DNA of 16,938 nt from an uncultured Sutterella sp. (GCA_905201055.1 CAJKMT010000039.1:1-16938); one strand, 5' to 3'; shown: positions 1 to 6,585, numbered from the stretch's first letter. A program made the numbers and translations. Notes: a model not told the origin generated them from the letters alone.

Positions 1-1411
1 AACCCAGCCGTTGTTCAATGGCTGCGACCAATTTTTTCCCTACCTCAGCCTTACTGCCGGTAATTTTCAACTTTTTGAAATAATCATGAGCCTCGGACAA
101 GGGCATAGCCGTGATTTCATAAATCGCTTTGCGCTCTTTTCCCTTACCAATCAAAACATGTCGGGCTGCTTCTTTTAAGCGTGTGCCGTTACAGGCGTCA
201 CAAACTTTCAGCTCACGGTATCGATTCAGTTCTTCTCGAACCGCTTCATTTTGTGTTTCGGCAAAACGCCGATTCAAAATGGCGATGACTCCTTCAAAAG
301 ATTCCTTTTTATAAGTCACTTGACCCGCTCGTCTGTAAGGCATCTCTATAAGCTTATCGCCCAACCCCCATAAAACAGCCTCTTGCTGAGATCGCTTTAA
401 TTGATTCCAGGGTGTGTCGGCATCAAATCCGACAGCCTTGGCGACGGCTTCAATAAGATCAAAGTTATAGAGATTGCGACGATCCCACCCGTGAATAGCG
501 CCCGAGCTTAACGAAAGTTCCGGATGACAGACCACGCTTTTTTCGGTAAATACCAGGCTTTCGCCCATGCCGTTACAAACAGGACAGGCTCCGATGGGAT
601 TGTTGAAAGAAAAAAGTCTGGGTTCAAGCTCCTCAATACTGTAGCCGCACTCCGGGCAGCAATAGTGGTTTGAAAAAGCCTGCCGATCCCCGGTTTTCAT
701 ATCCTCAATAATCACGCGGCCGTCTGCCAAGCGCAGTGCTGTCTCCAGGCTTTCGGCCAAACGCTGAGAAGCATCAGCACGAATCTTCAAACGATCAACA
801 ATGACATCAACATCGTGAGGTTGTCTCAGATCCAATTGGGGCAAATTTTCAGACTCGTACAGTTCCCCGTCGACCTTAAAGCGAATAAACCCTTGGGTTT
901 GCATATCCTGGAAAAACCGGTCGAAATCCATCTTCTTTTGATTAACCACGGGCGCAATGACCATGATTCTCGCCTCAGCCGGTCCCTGAAGGATCTGATC
1001 GACCATCGCCGACACTGGCGTTATTTCCAACGGCTTATCGTGCACCGGACAGTACGGAACACCTGCGCGAGCAAAAAGCAAACGCAGATAATCCATAATT
1101 TCCGTGATAGTCCCGACCGTTGAACGAGGATTGCTGTTAACCGCTTTTTGTTCAATGGCAATAGCCGGTGACAAGCCCTCGATTAAATCCACATCGGGCC
1201 TTTCCATCAGATCCAGAAACTGGCGCGCATAGGCTGAAAGGCTTTCCACATAACGGCGCTGACCTTCGGCATAAAGCGTGTCAAACGCCAGAGAACTTTT
1301 CCCTGAGCCTGACAGACCGGTAATAACCACCAATTGATCCCGAGGAATATCCAAGTCAATATTTTTCAGATTGTGGGTACGAGCCCCTCGGATGTGAATT
1401 TCGCCGCGCAT
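1..1411 (-). CDS. uvrA: UvrABC excinuclease subunit A (UvrA), N-terminal half, cut by window edge
   Basis: UvrA is the ABC-type ATPase that recognises DNA damage and loads UvrB in nucleotide excision repair. Translating leftwards from the ATG at 1411 gives an open frame of 470 codons that runs off the window, about half of the usual ~940 residues. It begins MRGEIHIRGARTHNLKNI, has Walker A GLSGSGKSS at residues 32-40, then the UvrA-typical EGQRRYVESLSAYARQF and NPRSTVGTITEI. Farther on is the first zinc module, CPECGYS followed about 20 residues later by CPVCNG, around the conserved EPRLFSFNNPIGAC. The second ATPase half and C-terminal zinc finger lie outside the window. A weak AAGG-like ribosome site precedes the start. 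No frame break is seen. Identification is secure. Confidence 0.97.
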   Translation of the reverse strand, partial: MRGEIHIRGARTHNLKNIDLDIPRDQLVVITGLSGSGKSSLAFDTLYAEGQRRYVESLSAYARQFLDLMERPDVDLIEGLSPAIAIEQKAVNSNPRSTVGTITEIMDYLRLLFARAGVPYCPVHDKPLEITPVSAMVDQILQGPAEARIMVIAPVVNQKKMDFDRFFQDMQTQGFIRFKVDGELYESENLPQLDLRQPHDVDVIVDRLKIRADASQRLAESLETALRLADGRVIIEDMKTGDRQAFSNHYCCPECGYSIEELEPRLFSFNNPIGACPVCNGMGESLVFTEKSVVCHPELSLSSGAIHGWDRRNLYNFDLIEAVAKAVGFDADTPWNQLKRSQQEAVLWGLGDKLIEMPYRRAGQVTYKKESFEGVIAILNRRFAETQNEAVREELNRYRELKVCDACNGTRLKEAARHVLIGKGKERKAIYEITAMPLSEAHDYFKKLKITGSKAEVGKKLVAAIEQRLG

Positions 1412-1430
1412 TTTTCTATCGCCTTTACTT

Positions 1431-1442
1431 AAGGTTAACCTT
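1431..1442. promoter_or_regulatory. 12-bp perfect palindrome at the uvrA transcription start, operator candidate
   Basis: AAGGTTAACCTT is a perfect 12-bp palindrome placed just downstream of the TATAAA box, covering the predicted start of transcription. This is a classical repressor position. Binding of any protein here is inference. Confidence 0.35.
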
Positions 1443-1446
1443 TGAT

Positions 1447-1475
1447 TTTATAGCTATTTTTCTGGATAAGCACAA
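1447..1475 (-). promoter_or_regulatory. Candidate sigma70 promoter of uvrA
   Basis: On the minus strand TTGTGC (1475-1470) and TATAAA (1452-1447) are separated by exactly 17 nt and lie 36 nt upstream of the uvrA ATG. Transcription would start near 1440. I found no CTG-N10-CAG LexA-type box between this promoter and the gene. Confidence 0.6.
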
Positions 1476-1477
1476 TC

Positions 1478-1520
1478 AAAAAAAGAAAAGCTCCAACCGT
1501 CTTTCAGATCAGAGCTTTTC
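1478..1520 (-). terminator. Intrinsic terminator of the larA-family gene
   Basis: On the minus strand GAAAAGCTC (1520-1512) pairs perfectly with GAGCTTTTC (1493-1485) around an 18-nt loop and is followed by a run of seven T (1484-1478). It lies 29 nt past the stop codon of the racemase-family gene and upstream of uvrA, so the two minus-strand genes appear to be separate transcription units. Confidence 0.75.
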
Positions 1521-1548
1521 GTCAGTCCTTTCGGACAGTTAAAAAGGC

Positions 1549-2826
1549 TTAAGCAACACGAGGCACAGTCAGTGAGCCTTCGGGCATCAAAATAGTGCTC
1601 GGATGTTCGCCGAGTTTTTGCGTGGCAATCGCAATCGCTTCTTCAACCGTTTCGGTTGTGGCGGCAAAATGCATGGTCTTTGCCAAATCCTTATCCAATT
1701 TCGTCACCAAAATGAAATCAGCCTTGGATTGCGGACGAGTAATGGCGAAGGCTTTATTGGCGCCGATTTGGAAGTTGTCTTCCAATTCTTTACGGATGGC
1801 CTCAGGAGTCTTGAGACGCTTGAATGTTTCTTCAAGTTTGGCAGAGCCCGAGCCCTCAATGCATTCGGCCAACAAAATCACCACACCGCCTTGGCGCACT
1901 GCGCACATGGCGTTATCCATCGTCTTTTGCATCTGATAGACATTGATATCTTTGGGATAGCCGCCGCAGGAAGCAATCACAAGATCAGCTTCTTTAGGAA
2001 TCACACAGCCGTAGACTTCATCGACGAAGCTGCAGGCGACCTTATGGGCTTTGATGTAATCGCCGGCAAACATCTTCAGGAATTCGTGTTTGGCGTTAAG
2101 CACAGCGTTGAAAAGAAAGAGCGAGCGACCTTTAGCGAAAAGTGCCACGCCTTCCATCTGGTCTTCATAGCAGGGATTGCCTTCCATAATGCCGAGACCG
2201 GCATGGGGATCCAACATCCAGCTGTGGTTCTTGCGAACCGTTTCCATCGCAGCACACCCCGGCAAAATGGCTTTACGGCCGCCGCCGTAGCCGGAGAAGT
2301 AATGGTGCACAATCGTACCGGTCAAAATCACATGATCCACGTCGCACAACAGCTTATTGATCCAAACAGGAGTACCGCGGCTTGTATCTCCGAAATACTC
2401 GAAATCGTCTGCGTTCGTGGCAACACTGTTGTACATCTTGATGCGGGAAGCAACCTCAGCGCCCACCTGCTCAACCATTTCCTCGTGGGTCATCACACGG
2501 TGAGTTCCCAAAGAGAAAACTATTCTCATGTTTTCGTCAGGCACTCCCAAGCGATTCATTTCATTCACGAAGACCGGCATAAAGTCATAGCTGTTTGCCA
2601 CACGGGTCGGGTCGTTGCAGATAAATGCCACGGTGTCACCGGGTTTAACAATCTCAGACAAAGCGGGTGAACCGATCGGATTGTTAATCGCATCTTTGAT
2701 CCCTTGTTCGATATCTTGCATCGGCGGAAAATCTTCCGTGCGCACAACTTTCAAAATATCGTTTTCTTCATAATCAAAGGTTTTGGTGCCATGACCATAG
2801 GCAAAGGTAAATTGCTTGGTTGCCAT
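1549..2826 (-). CDS. larA: Nickel-dependent lactate racemase family protein (LarA-like)
   Basis: LarA racemises lactate using a nickel-pincer nucleotide cofactor; relatives racemise other 2-hydroxyacids such as malate. The ATG at 2826 (MATKQFTFAYG) is chosen over an ATG eight codons upstream because AAGGGA lies 7 nt before it; this gives 425 residues, the family's usual length. Residues matching the Lactiplantibacillus LarA active site are present: D72 and R75 in NDPTR, H109 in GTHR, H174/H175 in VHHYFSGYGGGRK with K185, H201 in KNH, and Q298/K301 in YQMQK. These include all the expected nickel and cofactor ligands, so the enzyme is probably active. No cofactor-synthesis genes (larB, larC, larE) are in the window. 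It lies between uvrA and ssb as a single-gene unit with its own terminator. The substrate cannot be told from the sequence. Confidence 0.88.
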   Translation of the reverse strand: MATKQFTFAYGHGTKTFDYEENDILKVVRTEDFPPMQDIEQGIKDAINNPIGSPALSEIVKPGDTVAFICNDPTRVANSYDFMPVFVNEMNRLGVPDENMRIVFSLGTHRVMTHEEMVEQVGAEVASRIKMYNSVATNADDFEYFGDTSRGTPVWINKLLCDVDHVILTGTIVHHYFSGYGGGRKAILPGCAAMETVRKNHSWMLDPHAGLGIMEGNPCYEDQMEGVALFAKGRSLFLFNAVLNAKHEFLKMFAGDYIKAHKVACSFVDEVYGCVIPKEADLVIASCGGYPKDINVYQMQKTMDNAMCAVRQGGVVILLAECIEGSGSAKLEETFKRLKTPEAIRKELEDNFQIGANKAFAITRPQSKADFILVTKLDKDLAKTMHFAATTETVEEAIAIATQKLGEHPSTILMPEGSLTVPRVA

Positions 2827-3150
2827 AGGAATATCCCTTTTCAATTTCAAAATGAAACAACGATTTATTTTAATCTTAGTTTCCTACTTTTTTGAAACAA
2901 ACTGATGACAAAAACTGCAGAATCTAGGCTGTTTTTCCAGTCGGTCGACGACAAACACAGCAAAAATCCGATAGCGGTATGGACATTTTTTCAAAGTTAC
3001 TACACAATTATCGTCTGGCGTATTTTGTAGAATATGCTCACCAAACGTCTCGAATGCGAACGGGTGAGTTCTCTCACTTTGAAGCCTTTGGATGTGTGAT
3101 TTATTGATGCCGGTTTTTCCGGTGTCGCTATTTTTTGGAAGTGAAAGATT
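2827..3150. other. Divergent intergenic region between larA-like gene and ssb
   Basis: This 324-bp stretch carries the outward promoters of the two flanking genes. It contains TGAAACAA twice in direct orientation (2853-2860 and 2893-2900, 40 bp apart). Near the ssb side is a TAGAAT box (3028-3033) without a good -35, and CTCACC (3037-3042) that can pair with GGTGAG (3063-3068), while GTGAG (3064-3068) can instead pair with CTCAC (3073-3077). CCGG-TTTTT-CCGG follows close to the ssb start. No CTG-N10-CAG LexA-type box was found. A 42-codon ORF at 2979-3107 has no good ribosome site and is not called. Confidence 0.6.
2873..2900 (-). promoter_or_regulatory. Weak candidate promoter of the larA-family gene
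   Basis: On the minus strand TTGTTT (2900-2895) and TAAGAT (2878-2873) are 16 nt apart, 47 nt upstream of the chosen start. Both boxes are only partial matches. The spacer contains GAAAC facing the GTTTC of the -35 region, a small inverted repeat that might be an operator. Confidence 0.3.
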
Positions 3151-3648
3151 ATGGCTTCGGTAAATAAAGTCATCATTATCGGTAATTTGGGTCGTGATCC
3201 CGATACGCGCTATACCGCTGAAGGCGGCACAGCCATCACGACAATCACTGTTGCAACCTCACGTCGCTATAAAGACTCTAACGGACAACCCCAAGAAGAA
3301 ACCGAATGGCATCGTGTCGTCTTTTTCGGCCGTCAGGCTGAAATTGCGGCTGAATACCTTCGCAAAGGTCGCCCGGTCTACATTGAAGGCCGCCTGCGTA
3401 CGCGTAAGTGGCAAGGTCCGGACGGACAAGATCGTTATTCCACGGAAATTATTGCCGAAACAATGCAAATGTTGGGCTCCCGTGAACGCACGGAAGGCAC
3501 GGGCGGCTTTGAATCCGCTCCCCGCCGTCCCGCACCTGTTCACACGGAACACGCCCCGGCTTCGACCTACCAACAACCCCGTCAAGCCGATCCTGTTCCC
3601 GCTCCCGTGAACGGTTTGGATAATCTCGACGAAGATATTCCGTTCTGA
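3151..3648 (+). CDS. ssb: Single-stranded DNA-binding protein
   Basis: SSB coats single-stranded DNA during replication, recombination and repair and recruits partners through its C-terminal tip. The 165-residue product begins MASVNKVIIIGNLGRDPDTR and shows the OB-fold core to about residue 110, including ETEWHRVVFFGRQAEIAAEYL and VYIEGRLRTRKWQ. A proline-rich flexible linker follows, and the protein ends in the intact acidic tip DEDIPF. GGAAG 9 nt before the ATG serves as ribosome site. In many proteobacteria ssb lies near uvrA in divergent orientation; here a racemase-family gene separates them. A terminator follows directly. Confidence 0.97.
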   Translation: MASVNKVIIIGNLGRDPDTRYTAEGGTAITTITVATSRRYKDSNGQPQEETEWHRVVFFGRQAEIAAEYLRKGRPVYIEGRLRTRKWQGPDGQDRYSTEIIAETMQMLGSRERTEGTGGFESAPRRPAPVHTEHAPASTYQQPRQADPVPAPVNGLDNLDEDIPF

Positions 3649-3671
3649 TTGCTTCACAAAGATTGGGCCTT

Positions 3672-3698
3672 AAGCCCGCTGTCGCGGGCTTTTCTTTT
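3672..3698 (+). terminator. Intrinsic terminator of ssb
   Basis: AAGCCCGC and GCGGGCTT form a perfect 8-bp stem with a TGTC loop, followed by TTTCTTTT, 23 nt past the ssb stop codon. Confidence 0.88.
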
Positions 3699-3742
3699 GC
3701 CGTAATTGGGCAAAGAATATGCATTTTTTCATCAGCGCCACC

Positions 3743-3763
3743 TCAGTGAATCCTATACACTGA
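3743..3763. promoter_or_regulatory. Small inverted repeat upstream of the RibD-C-like gene
   Basis: TCAGTG (3743-3748) and CACTGA (3758-3763) are 6-bp inverted arms 9 nt apart. A TATACA box (3754-3759) sits between and over the second arm. It could be an operator and promoter for the next gene, but no convincing -35 box was found and arms this short can occur by chance. Confidence 0.22.
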
Positions 3764-3795
3764 CCAAGAGGTTAATTGTTATTGGAAGCGTTCTC

Positions 3796-4503
3796 ATGTC
3801 TATTCATATCATTTGCCACATGATCTCCTCGGTTGACGGGAAATTGGTTTCCGCAAAATGGAGTCGCCCCACACATCCTGTTGACATCTCCGGGGTCTAC
3901 GAAAGCGTTGCCTCCTCTTTTGACGCTCAGGGATGGATCGTCGGCCGCACAACCATGGCTGAATACGATGCTGGCGTTCGGGAAGGCGCTCCCGCACAAA
4001 CGGATGAGATTAAAAACAAAAAAGCTTTTAAGGGAAATCGCAATGATCGGGCTCTGGCTATCGTTTTTGATCCCAAAGGAAAGCTGCACTACAGCAGCGA
4101 TCACTTAAGCACAGGAGAACATATCGTCAGTGTTCTGTCAGATAATCTCAGCGATCAATATCTGCAAGAACTTCGTTCCGTGGGTGTTTCCTACGTTTTC
4201 CAAGGCAAAGGAAGAACAGCTCTGTCTCATGCGCTTGAGAGCATCGAAAAACTTTTTAACGTCAAAACTCTGCTGCTGGAAGGCGGCGGCATTATCAACG
4301 GTGCCTTTTTAGAAGCCGGTCTCATTGATGAGCTGAGCGTTCTAATTTACCCCGGTTTAAACGGTGTGTACGGCTCAGACTCCATCATTGGCTACCAAGG
4401 ACAAAATCCGGCTCCCGCTGAGCACGCACATTTGCAACTAATCGCGGCTCAAACACTCTCAGCCGGAATGGTGCATTTGCATTACCGAATTGAAAACGAT
4501 TAG
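3796..4503 (+). CDS. RibD C-terminal domain / dihydrofolate-reductase-like oxidoreductase
   Basis: The protein resembles the reductase domain of RibD, an NADPH-dependent, dihydrofolate-reductase-fold enzyme of riboflavin synthesis, but it stands alone without the deaminase domain. The ATG at 3796 is chosen because GGAAG lies 7 nt upstream; an in-frame ATG at 3706 overlaps the end of the ssb terminator region and lacks support. The 235 residues start MSIHIICHMISSVDGKLVS, with the nucleotide-site strand GWIVGRTTM at 46-54 and the family signature LLLEGGGIINGAFLEAGLID near 159-178. Such stand-alone proteins are usually annotated as dihydrofolate reductase family; their substrates are mostly unknown. 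No riboflavin genes are adjacent, so a role in riboflavin synthesis is not supported by context. It is probably a single-gene unit. Confidence 0.85.
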   Translation: MSIHIICHMISSVDGKLVSAKWSRPTHPVDISGVYESVASSFDAQGWIVGRTTMAEYDAGVREGAPAQTDEIKNKKAFKGNRNDRALAIVFDPKGKLHYSSDHLSTGEHIVSVLSDNLSDQYLQELRSVGVSYVFQGKGRTALSHALESIEKLFNVKTLLLEGGGIINGAFLEAGLIDELSVLIYPGLNGVYGSDSIIGYQGQNPAPAEHAHLQLIAAQTLSAGMVHLHYRIEND

Positions 4504-4519
4504 AAAAACTCAATTCGTG

Positions 4520-4525
4520 TATACT
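4520..4525 (+). promoter_or_regulatory. Possible -10 box for the attenuator leader RNA
   Basis: TATACT lies 17 nt after the stop of the RibD-C-like gene. No -35 box at proper spacing is seen (TTGAAA at 4490-4495 is 24 nt away). It is listed because the downstream operon needs a promoter before its leader terminator, and this is the best -10 match between 4504 and 4668. Confidence 0.25.
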
Positions 4526-4589
4526 CTAAATGCATTATCACGTTGTTTTTAAAGGAAATTTAAAATACCTCTTCAAAAACCGTGATTTT

Positions 4590-4652
4590 AGTGATGGATT
4601 TTTAGTGCATCACTGGTGTATGATGGCGGGTTAATTGTGTATTTAACCCGCC
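4590..4652 (+). promoter_or_regulatory. Two strong hairpins in the 5' leader of the amidohydrolase-PRTase operon
   Basis: AGTGATG (4590-4596) pairs with CATCACT (4608-4614). GGCGGGTTAA (4625-4634) pairs perfectly over 10 bp with TTAACCCGCC (4643-4652). Neither is followed by a T-run, so they do not look like terminators. The second stem ends immediately before the AGGG ribosome site of the leader ORF, so it may control access to it or protect the 5' end. I could not match them to a riboswitch class I know. Confidence 0.5.
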
Positions 4653-4667
4653 AGGGTGATTGTGCAA

Positions 4668-4763
4668 ATGAAATTTTTCTCCTCTCACTTCCGAATCCGA
4701 ATCGGTCGAGCCACTCGTTGGGCCCGAGGGGAGAATGTTTTTAAAACGGCAATCCTTTTTTAG
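4668..4763 (+). CDS. Putative 31-codon leader peptide of an attenuator
   Basis: An ATG at 4668, with AGGGTG 9 nt upstream (4653-4658), opens a 31-codon frame beginning MKFFSSHFRIRIG and ending KTAILF, with TAG at 4761-4763. The stop codon falls within the loop of the intrinsic terminator at 4743-4779, so a translating ribosome would occupy the terminator's 5' arm and stop it folding. U-tracts lie at 4674-4678 (inside the Phe codons) and 4738-4742 (just before the terminator). This is the architecture of the pyrBI/pyrE attenuators of enteric bacteria, where low UTP makes RNA polymerase pause in U-rich leader sequence and lets the ribosome catch up. Peptide sequence probably matters little. The call rests on position, ribosome site and the terminator overlap; translation is not proven. 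Confidence 0.6.
   Translation: MKFFSSHFRIRIGRATRWARGENVFKTAILF
4677..4735 (+). promoter_or_regulatory. Candidate RNA polymerase pause hairpin in the leader
   Basis: TTCTCCTCTC (4677-4686) pairs with GAGGGGAGAA (4726-4735), ten pairs including one G-U. Small inner stems CCGA/TCGG (4691-4694 with 4702-4705) and CGAG/CTCG (4707-4710 with 4714-4717) are possible. A TGTTTTT tract follows directly, as in the pause site of pyrBI-type attenuators. Confidence 0.45.
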
Positions 4764-4779
4764 GGATTGCCGTTTTTTT
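4743..4779 (+). terminator. Strong intrinsic terminator in the leader, probable attenuator
   Basis: AAAACGGCAATCC (4743-4755) pairs perfectly with GGATTGCCGTTTT (4764-4776) around an 8-nt loop and runs into seven T (4773-4779). It lies only 38 nt before the amidohydrolase ATG. No good promoter fits in that space, so transcription of the operon must read through it, which makes it an attenuator rather than a simple upstream terminator. Confidence 0.88.
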
Positions 4780-4817
4780 AGGTATGTTTGTTTGAACTTC
4801 AATAGAGAGAAAGAGCA

Positions 4818-5835
4818 ATGACCGTAATTCCGAATACTGTCCGCGCCATGCTGGAGCCGATGATTAAAGCCAACGGCGGTTGGGTCAACACCCACGCTCA
4901 TGCTGACCGCTCCTTCACGTTAAGTCCCGAAATCATGGAAATGCGCCGCACCTGCACGCTGCAGCAAAAGTGGGACGCTTTGGACCACCTGAAGAGAGAA
5001 TCGACCGTTGATGATTTCTATGGCCGCTTCTGCACAATGTTTGAATTGATGATCAGCCAGGGCGTTACCGCCTTGTGCACATTCGTCGATATCGACCCGC
5101 AAAGCGAAGACCGTGCGATCATTGCCGGCATCAAAGCCCGCGAACACTACAAAGACCAATTAACGGTCAAATTCGCCAATCAAACGTTAAAAGGCGTGAT
5201 CGATCCTGAAGCCCGCAAATGGTTTGATATCGGTGCGGAATTGGTCGACATCATCGGTGCCTTGCCCAAGCGTGACGAACGTGATTTCGGTAAGGCTGAA
5301 GAAGCTTGGAACATCATCATGGGCACGGCCAAAGAACAAGGCAAGATGGTTCATGCTCACGTTGACCAATTCAACCAGGCCGTTGAATACGAAACCGAAC
5401 AAATGTGCTTAAAGACCATTGAATTCGGTCTTCAAGGCCGCGTGGTCGGTGTGCATGGCATTTCAATTGCCGCCCACTCCAAGAAGTATCGTGACCGTCT
5501 CTATCAACTCATGCGCGAAGCCGGTGTCATGATGATCGCCTGCCCGACCGCCTGGATTGATACGCCGCGTACCGAAGCCATCGGTCCGATGCACAACTCC
5601 ATGACCCCGGTTGACGAATTGGTTCCGGCAGGCGTGCGTGTCGCCATCGGCGTGGATAACGTCGCTGACGCCATGGTGCCCTGGAGCGGCGGCGATATGT
5701 GGCACGAACTCACATTGATGGCCAACCCCCGGCTGCCGCTATGACCACTTTGAAGAACTGGTCGAAATCGCCACCCGCAACGGTCGCATGGCATTGGGTC
5801 TTGAACCGTACGAACCCTTGCCGATCAAGAAATAA
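4818..5835 (+). CDS. Cytosine-deaminase-like amidohydrolase, frameshifted near its 3' end
   Basis: The first 304 codons encode a CodA-like metal-dependent amidohydrolase barrel: HAH ligands H26 and H28 in NTHAHADRS, H181 in HAHVDQ, H213 in GVHG and D280 in GVDNV, plus GAELVDIIGALP, which matches the GADVVGAIPH stretch of CodA. The frame then ends early at 5742-5744. Removing one C from the C-run at 5726-5730 restores a frame through NPGCRYDHFEELVEIATRNG to a stop at 5833-5835, giving 338 residues. The restored tail resembles the end of the CodA barrel. CodA's catalytic HCDE is HVDQ here, a Glu-to-Gln change, and the beta-sandwich made by the protein ends is lacking. So the substrate may not be cytosine. 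It is followed 18 nt later by a PRTase gene and preceded by an attenuator. A sequencing error, a true mutation or translational recoding could each explain the shift. Confidence 0.85.
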
Positions 5836-5853
5836 TGAGAGGAGAAAATACAA

Positions 5854-6525
5854 ATGCCGTCTAAACTTGCAGAAAACATTTTGATTGAGAACCTGCTCTC
5901 ATTGAATGCCGTCGCTTTCTTAACGGAAGAACCGCTTCGTCTGAAGTCCGGTCTCGTGACTCCGATTTATGTTGATAACCGTAAATTGATCACGCATCCG
6001 GATGCCTGGCACGATGTCATCGAAACCATGGCTTCTCTCATTGACAAGTGGGGACTGGAATACGACGTCATCGCCGGCGTGGAAGCCGGTGGCTTGACCC
6101 ACAGTGCCGCTTTGGCCTATCGACTCAATGTGCCGACTATTTACGTTCGCCAACGCGCCAAAACCTACGGTGACTTGGACCGTATTGAAGGCGGCAGCGT
6201 CAAGGGTAAGAGAGTTCTCATCATCGAAGACCATATCTCGACCGGTCTTTCCTGCCTGGATGCAATCAAGACCCTGCGTGAAGAAGGTGCAATCGTCACT
6301 GACTGCGTGAGCATCACCAACTTCGATATGACGGAAACGGCCGAACTCTTTAAGGAAGTCGGTGTTAAGACCTATCGCATGATTGAATTTAAGAAGATCG
6401 TTGATAAGGCTTTGGAAATGAAGCTTATTGATGAAAGCACGAAGGAAACGATCATGCAATGGCTCAAGACCCCGTGGACCTGGGCTGCCCGTCGCGGTCT
6501 GATTGCTACGACCCGAGAAAACTAA
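5854..6525 (+). CDS. pyrE: Orotate phosphoribosyltransferase-like protein
   Basis: OPRTase joins orotate to PRPP to give OMP in pyrimidine synthesis. The 223-residue protein shows LRLKSGLVTPIYVDNRKL (29-46), the family's N-terminal strand, and the PRPP-binding motif VLIIEDHISTG at 121-131. Its flexible catalytic loop reads YVRQRAKTYG (97-106): R99 and K103 are kept, but the usual Lys at 100 is Gln and the usual His at 105 is Tyr (Tyr also occurs in human UMPS). The form resembles the UMPS/archaeal branch more than the usual proteobacterial PyrE. AGGAG 9 nt before the ATG is the ribosome site. It is co-transcribed with the amidohydrolase, 18 nt upstream, and ends the operon. A different base substrate is possible, so the symbol is tentative. 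Confidence 0.8.
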   Translation: MPSKLAENILIENLLSLNAVAFLTEEPLRLKSGLVTPIYVDNRKLITHPDAWHDVIETMASLIDKWGLEYDVIAGVEAGGLTHSAALAYRLNVPTIYVRQRAKTYGDLDRIEGGSVKGKRVLIIEDHISTGLSCLDAIKTLREEGAIVTDCVSITNFDMTETAELFKEVGVKTYRMIEFKKIVDKALEMKLIDESTKETIMQWLKTPWTWAARRGLIATTREN

Positions 6526-6546
6526 AAATCAATCGGTCACCGGTGC

Positions 6547-6585
6547 AAAGAGCCGCATCCGCGGCTCTTTCTGTTTATTCTTTTT
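6547..6585 (+). terminator. Intrinsic terminator after the PRTase gene
   Basis: AAAGAGCCGC (6547-6556) and GCGGCTCTTT (6561-6570) form a perfect 10-bp stem with an ATCC loop, followed by T-rich CTGTTTATTCTTTTT. It separates the plus-strand operon from the convergent efflux operon and may partly stop both. Confidence 0.87.

Noticed and set aside
1603..2670. 355-codon open frame on the plus strand
   Set aside because: It mirrors the racemase-family gene, whose active-site residues are intact on the other strand.
2921..2970. CTG...CAG words upstream of ssb as a LexA box
   Set aside because: The spacings found (N6 or N13) do not match CTG-N10-CAG.
2979..3107. 42-codon ORF upstream of ssb
   Set aside because: No convincing ribosome site, no recognisable features, and it overlaps the expected ssb promoter region; probably chance.
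4504..4780. Known riboswitch or 4.5S/6S RNA
   Set aside because: None of the conserved motifs I can recall for purine, SAM, SAH, glycine, guanidine or SRP RNAs is present; the leader ORF explains the layout better.
5699..5884. 61-codon plus-strand ORF across the amidohydrolase-PRTase junction
   Set aside because: It is in the third frame; the neighbouring frame gives the natural amidohydrolase C-terminus and the PRTase start overlaps its end.
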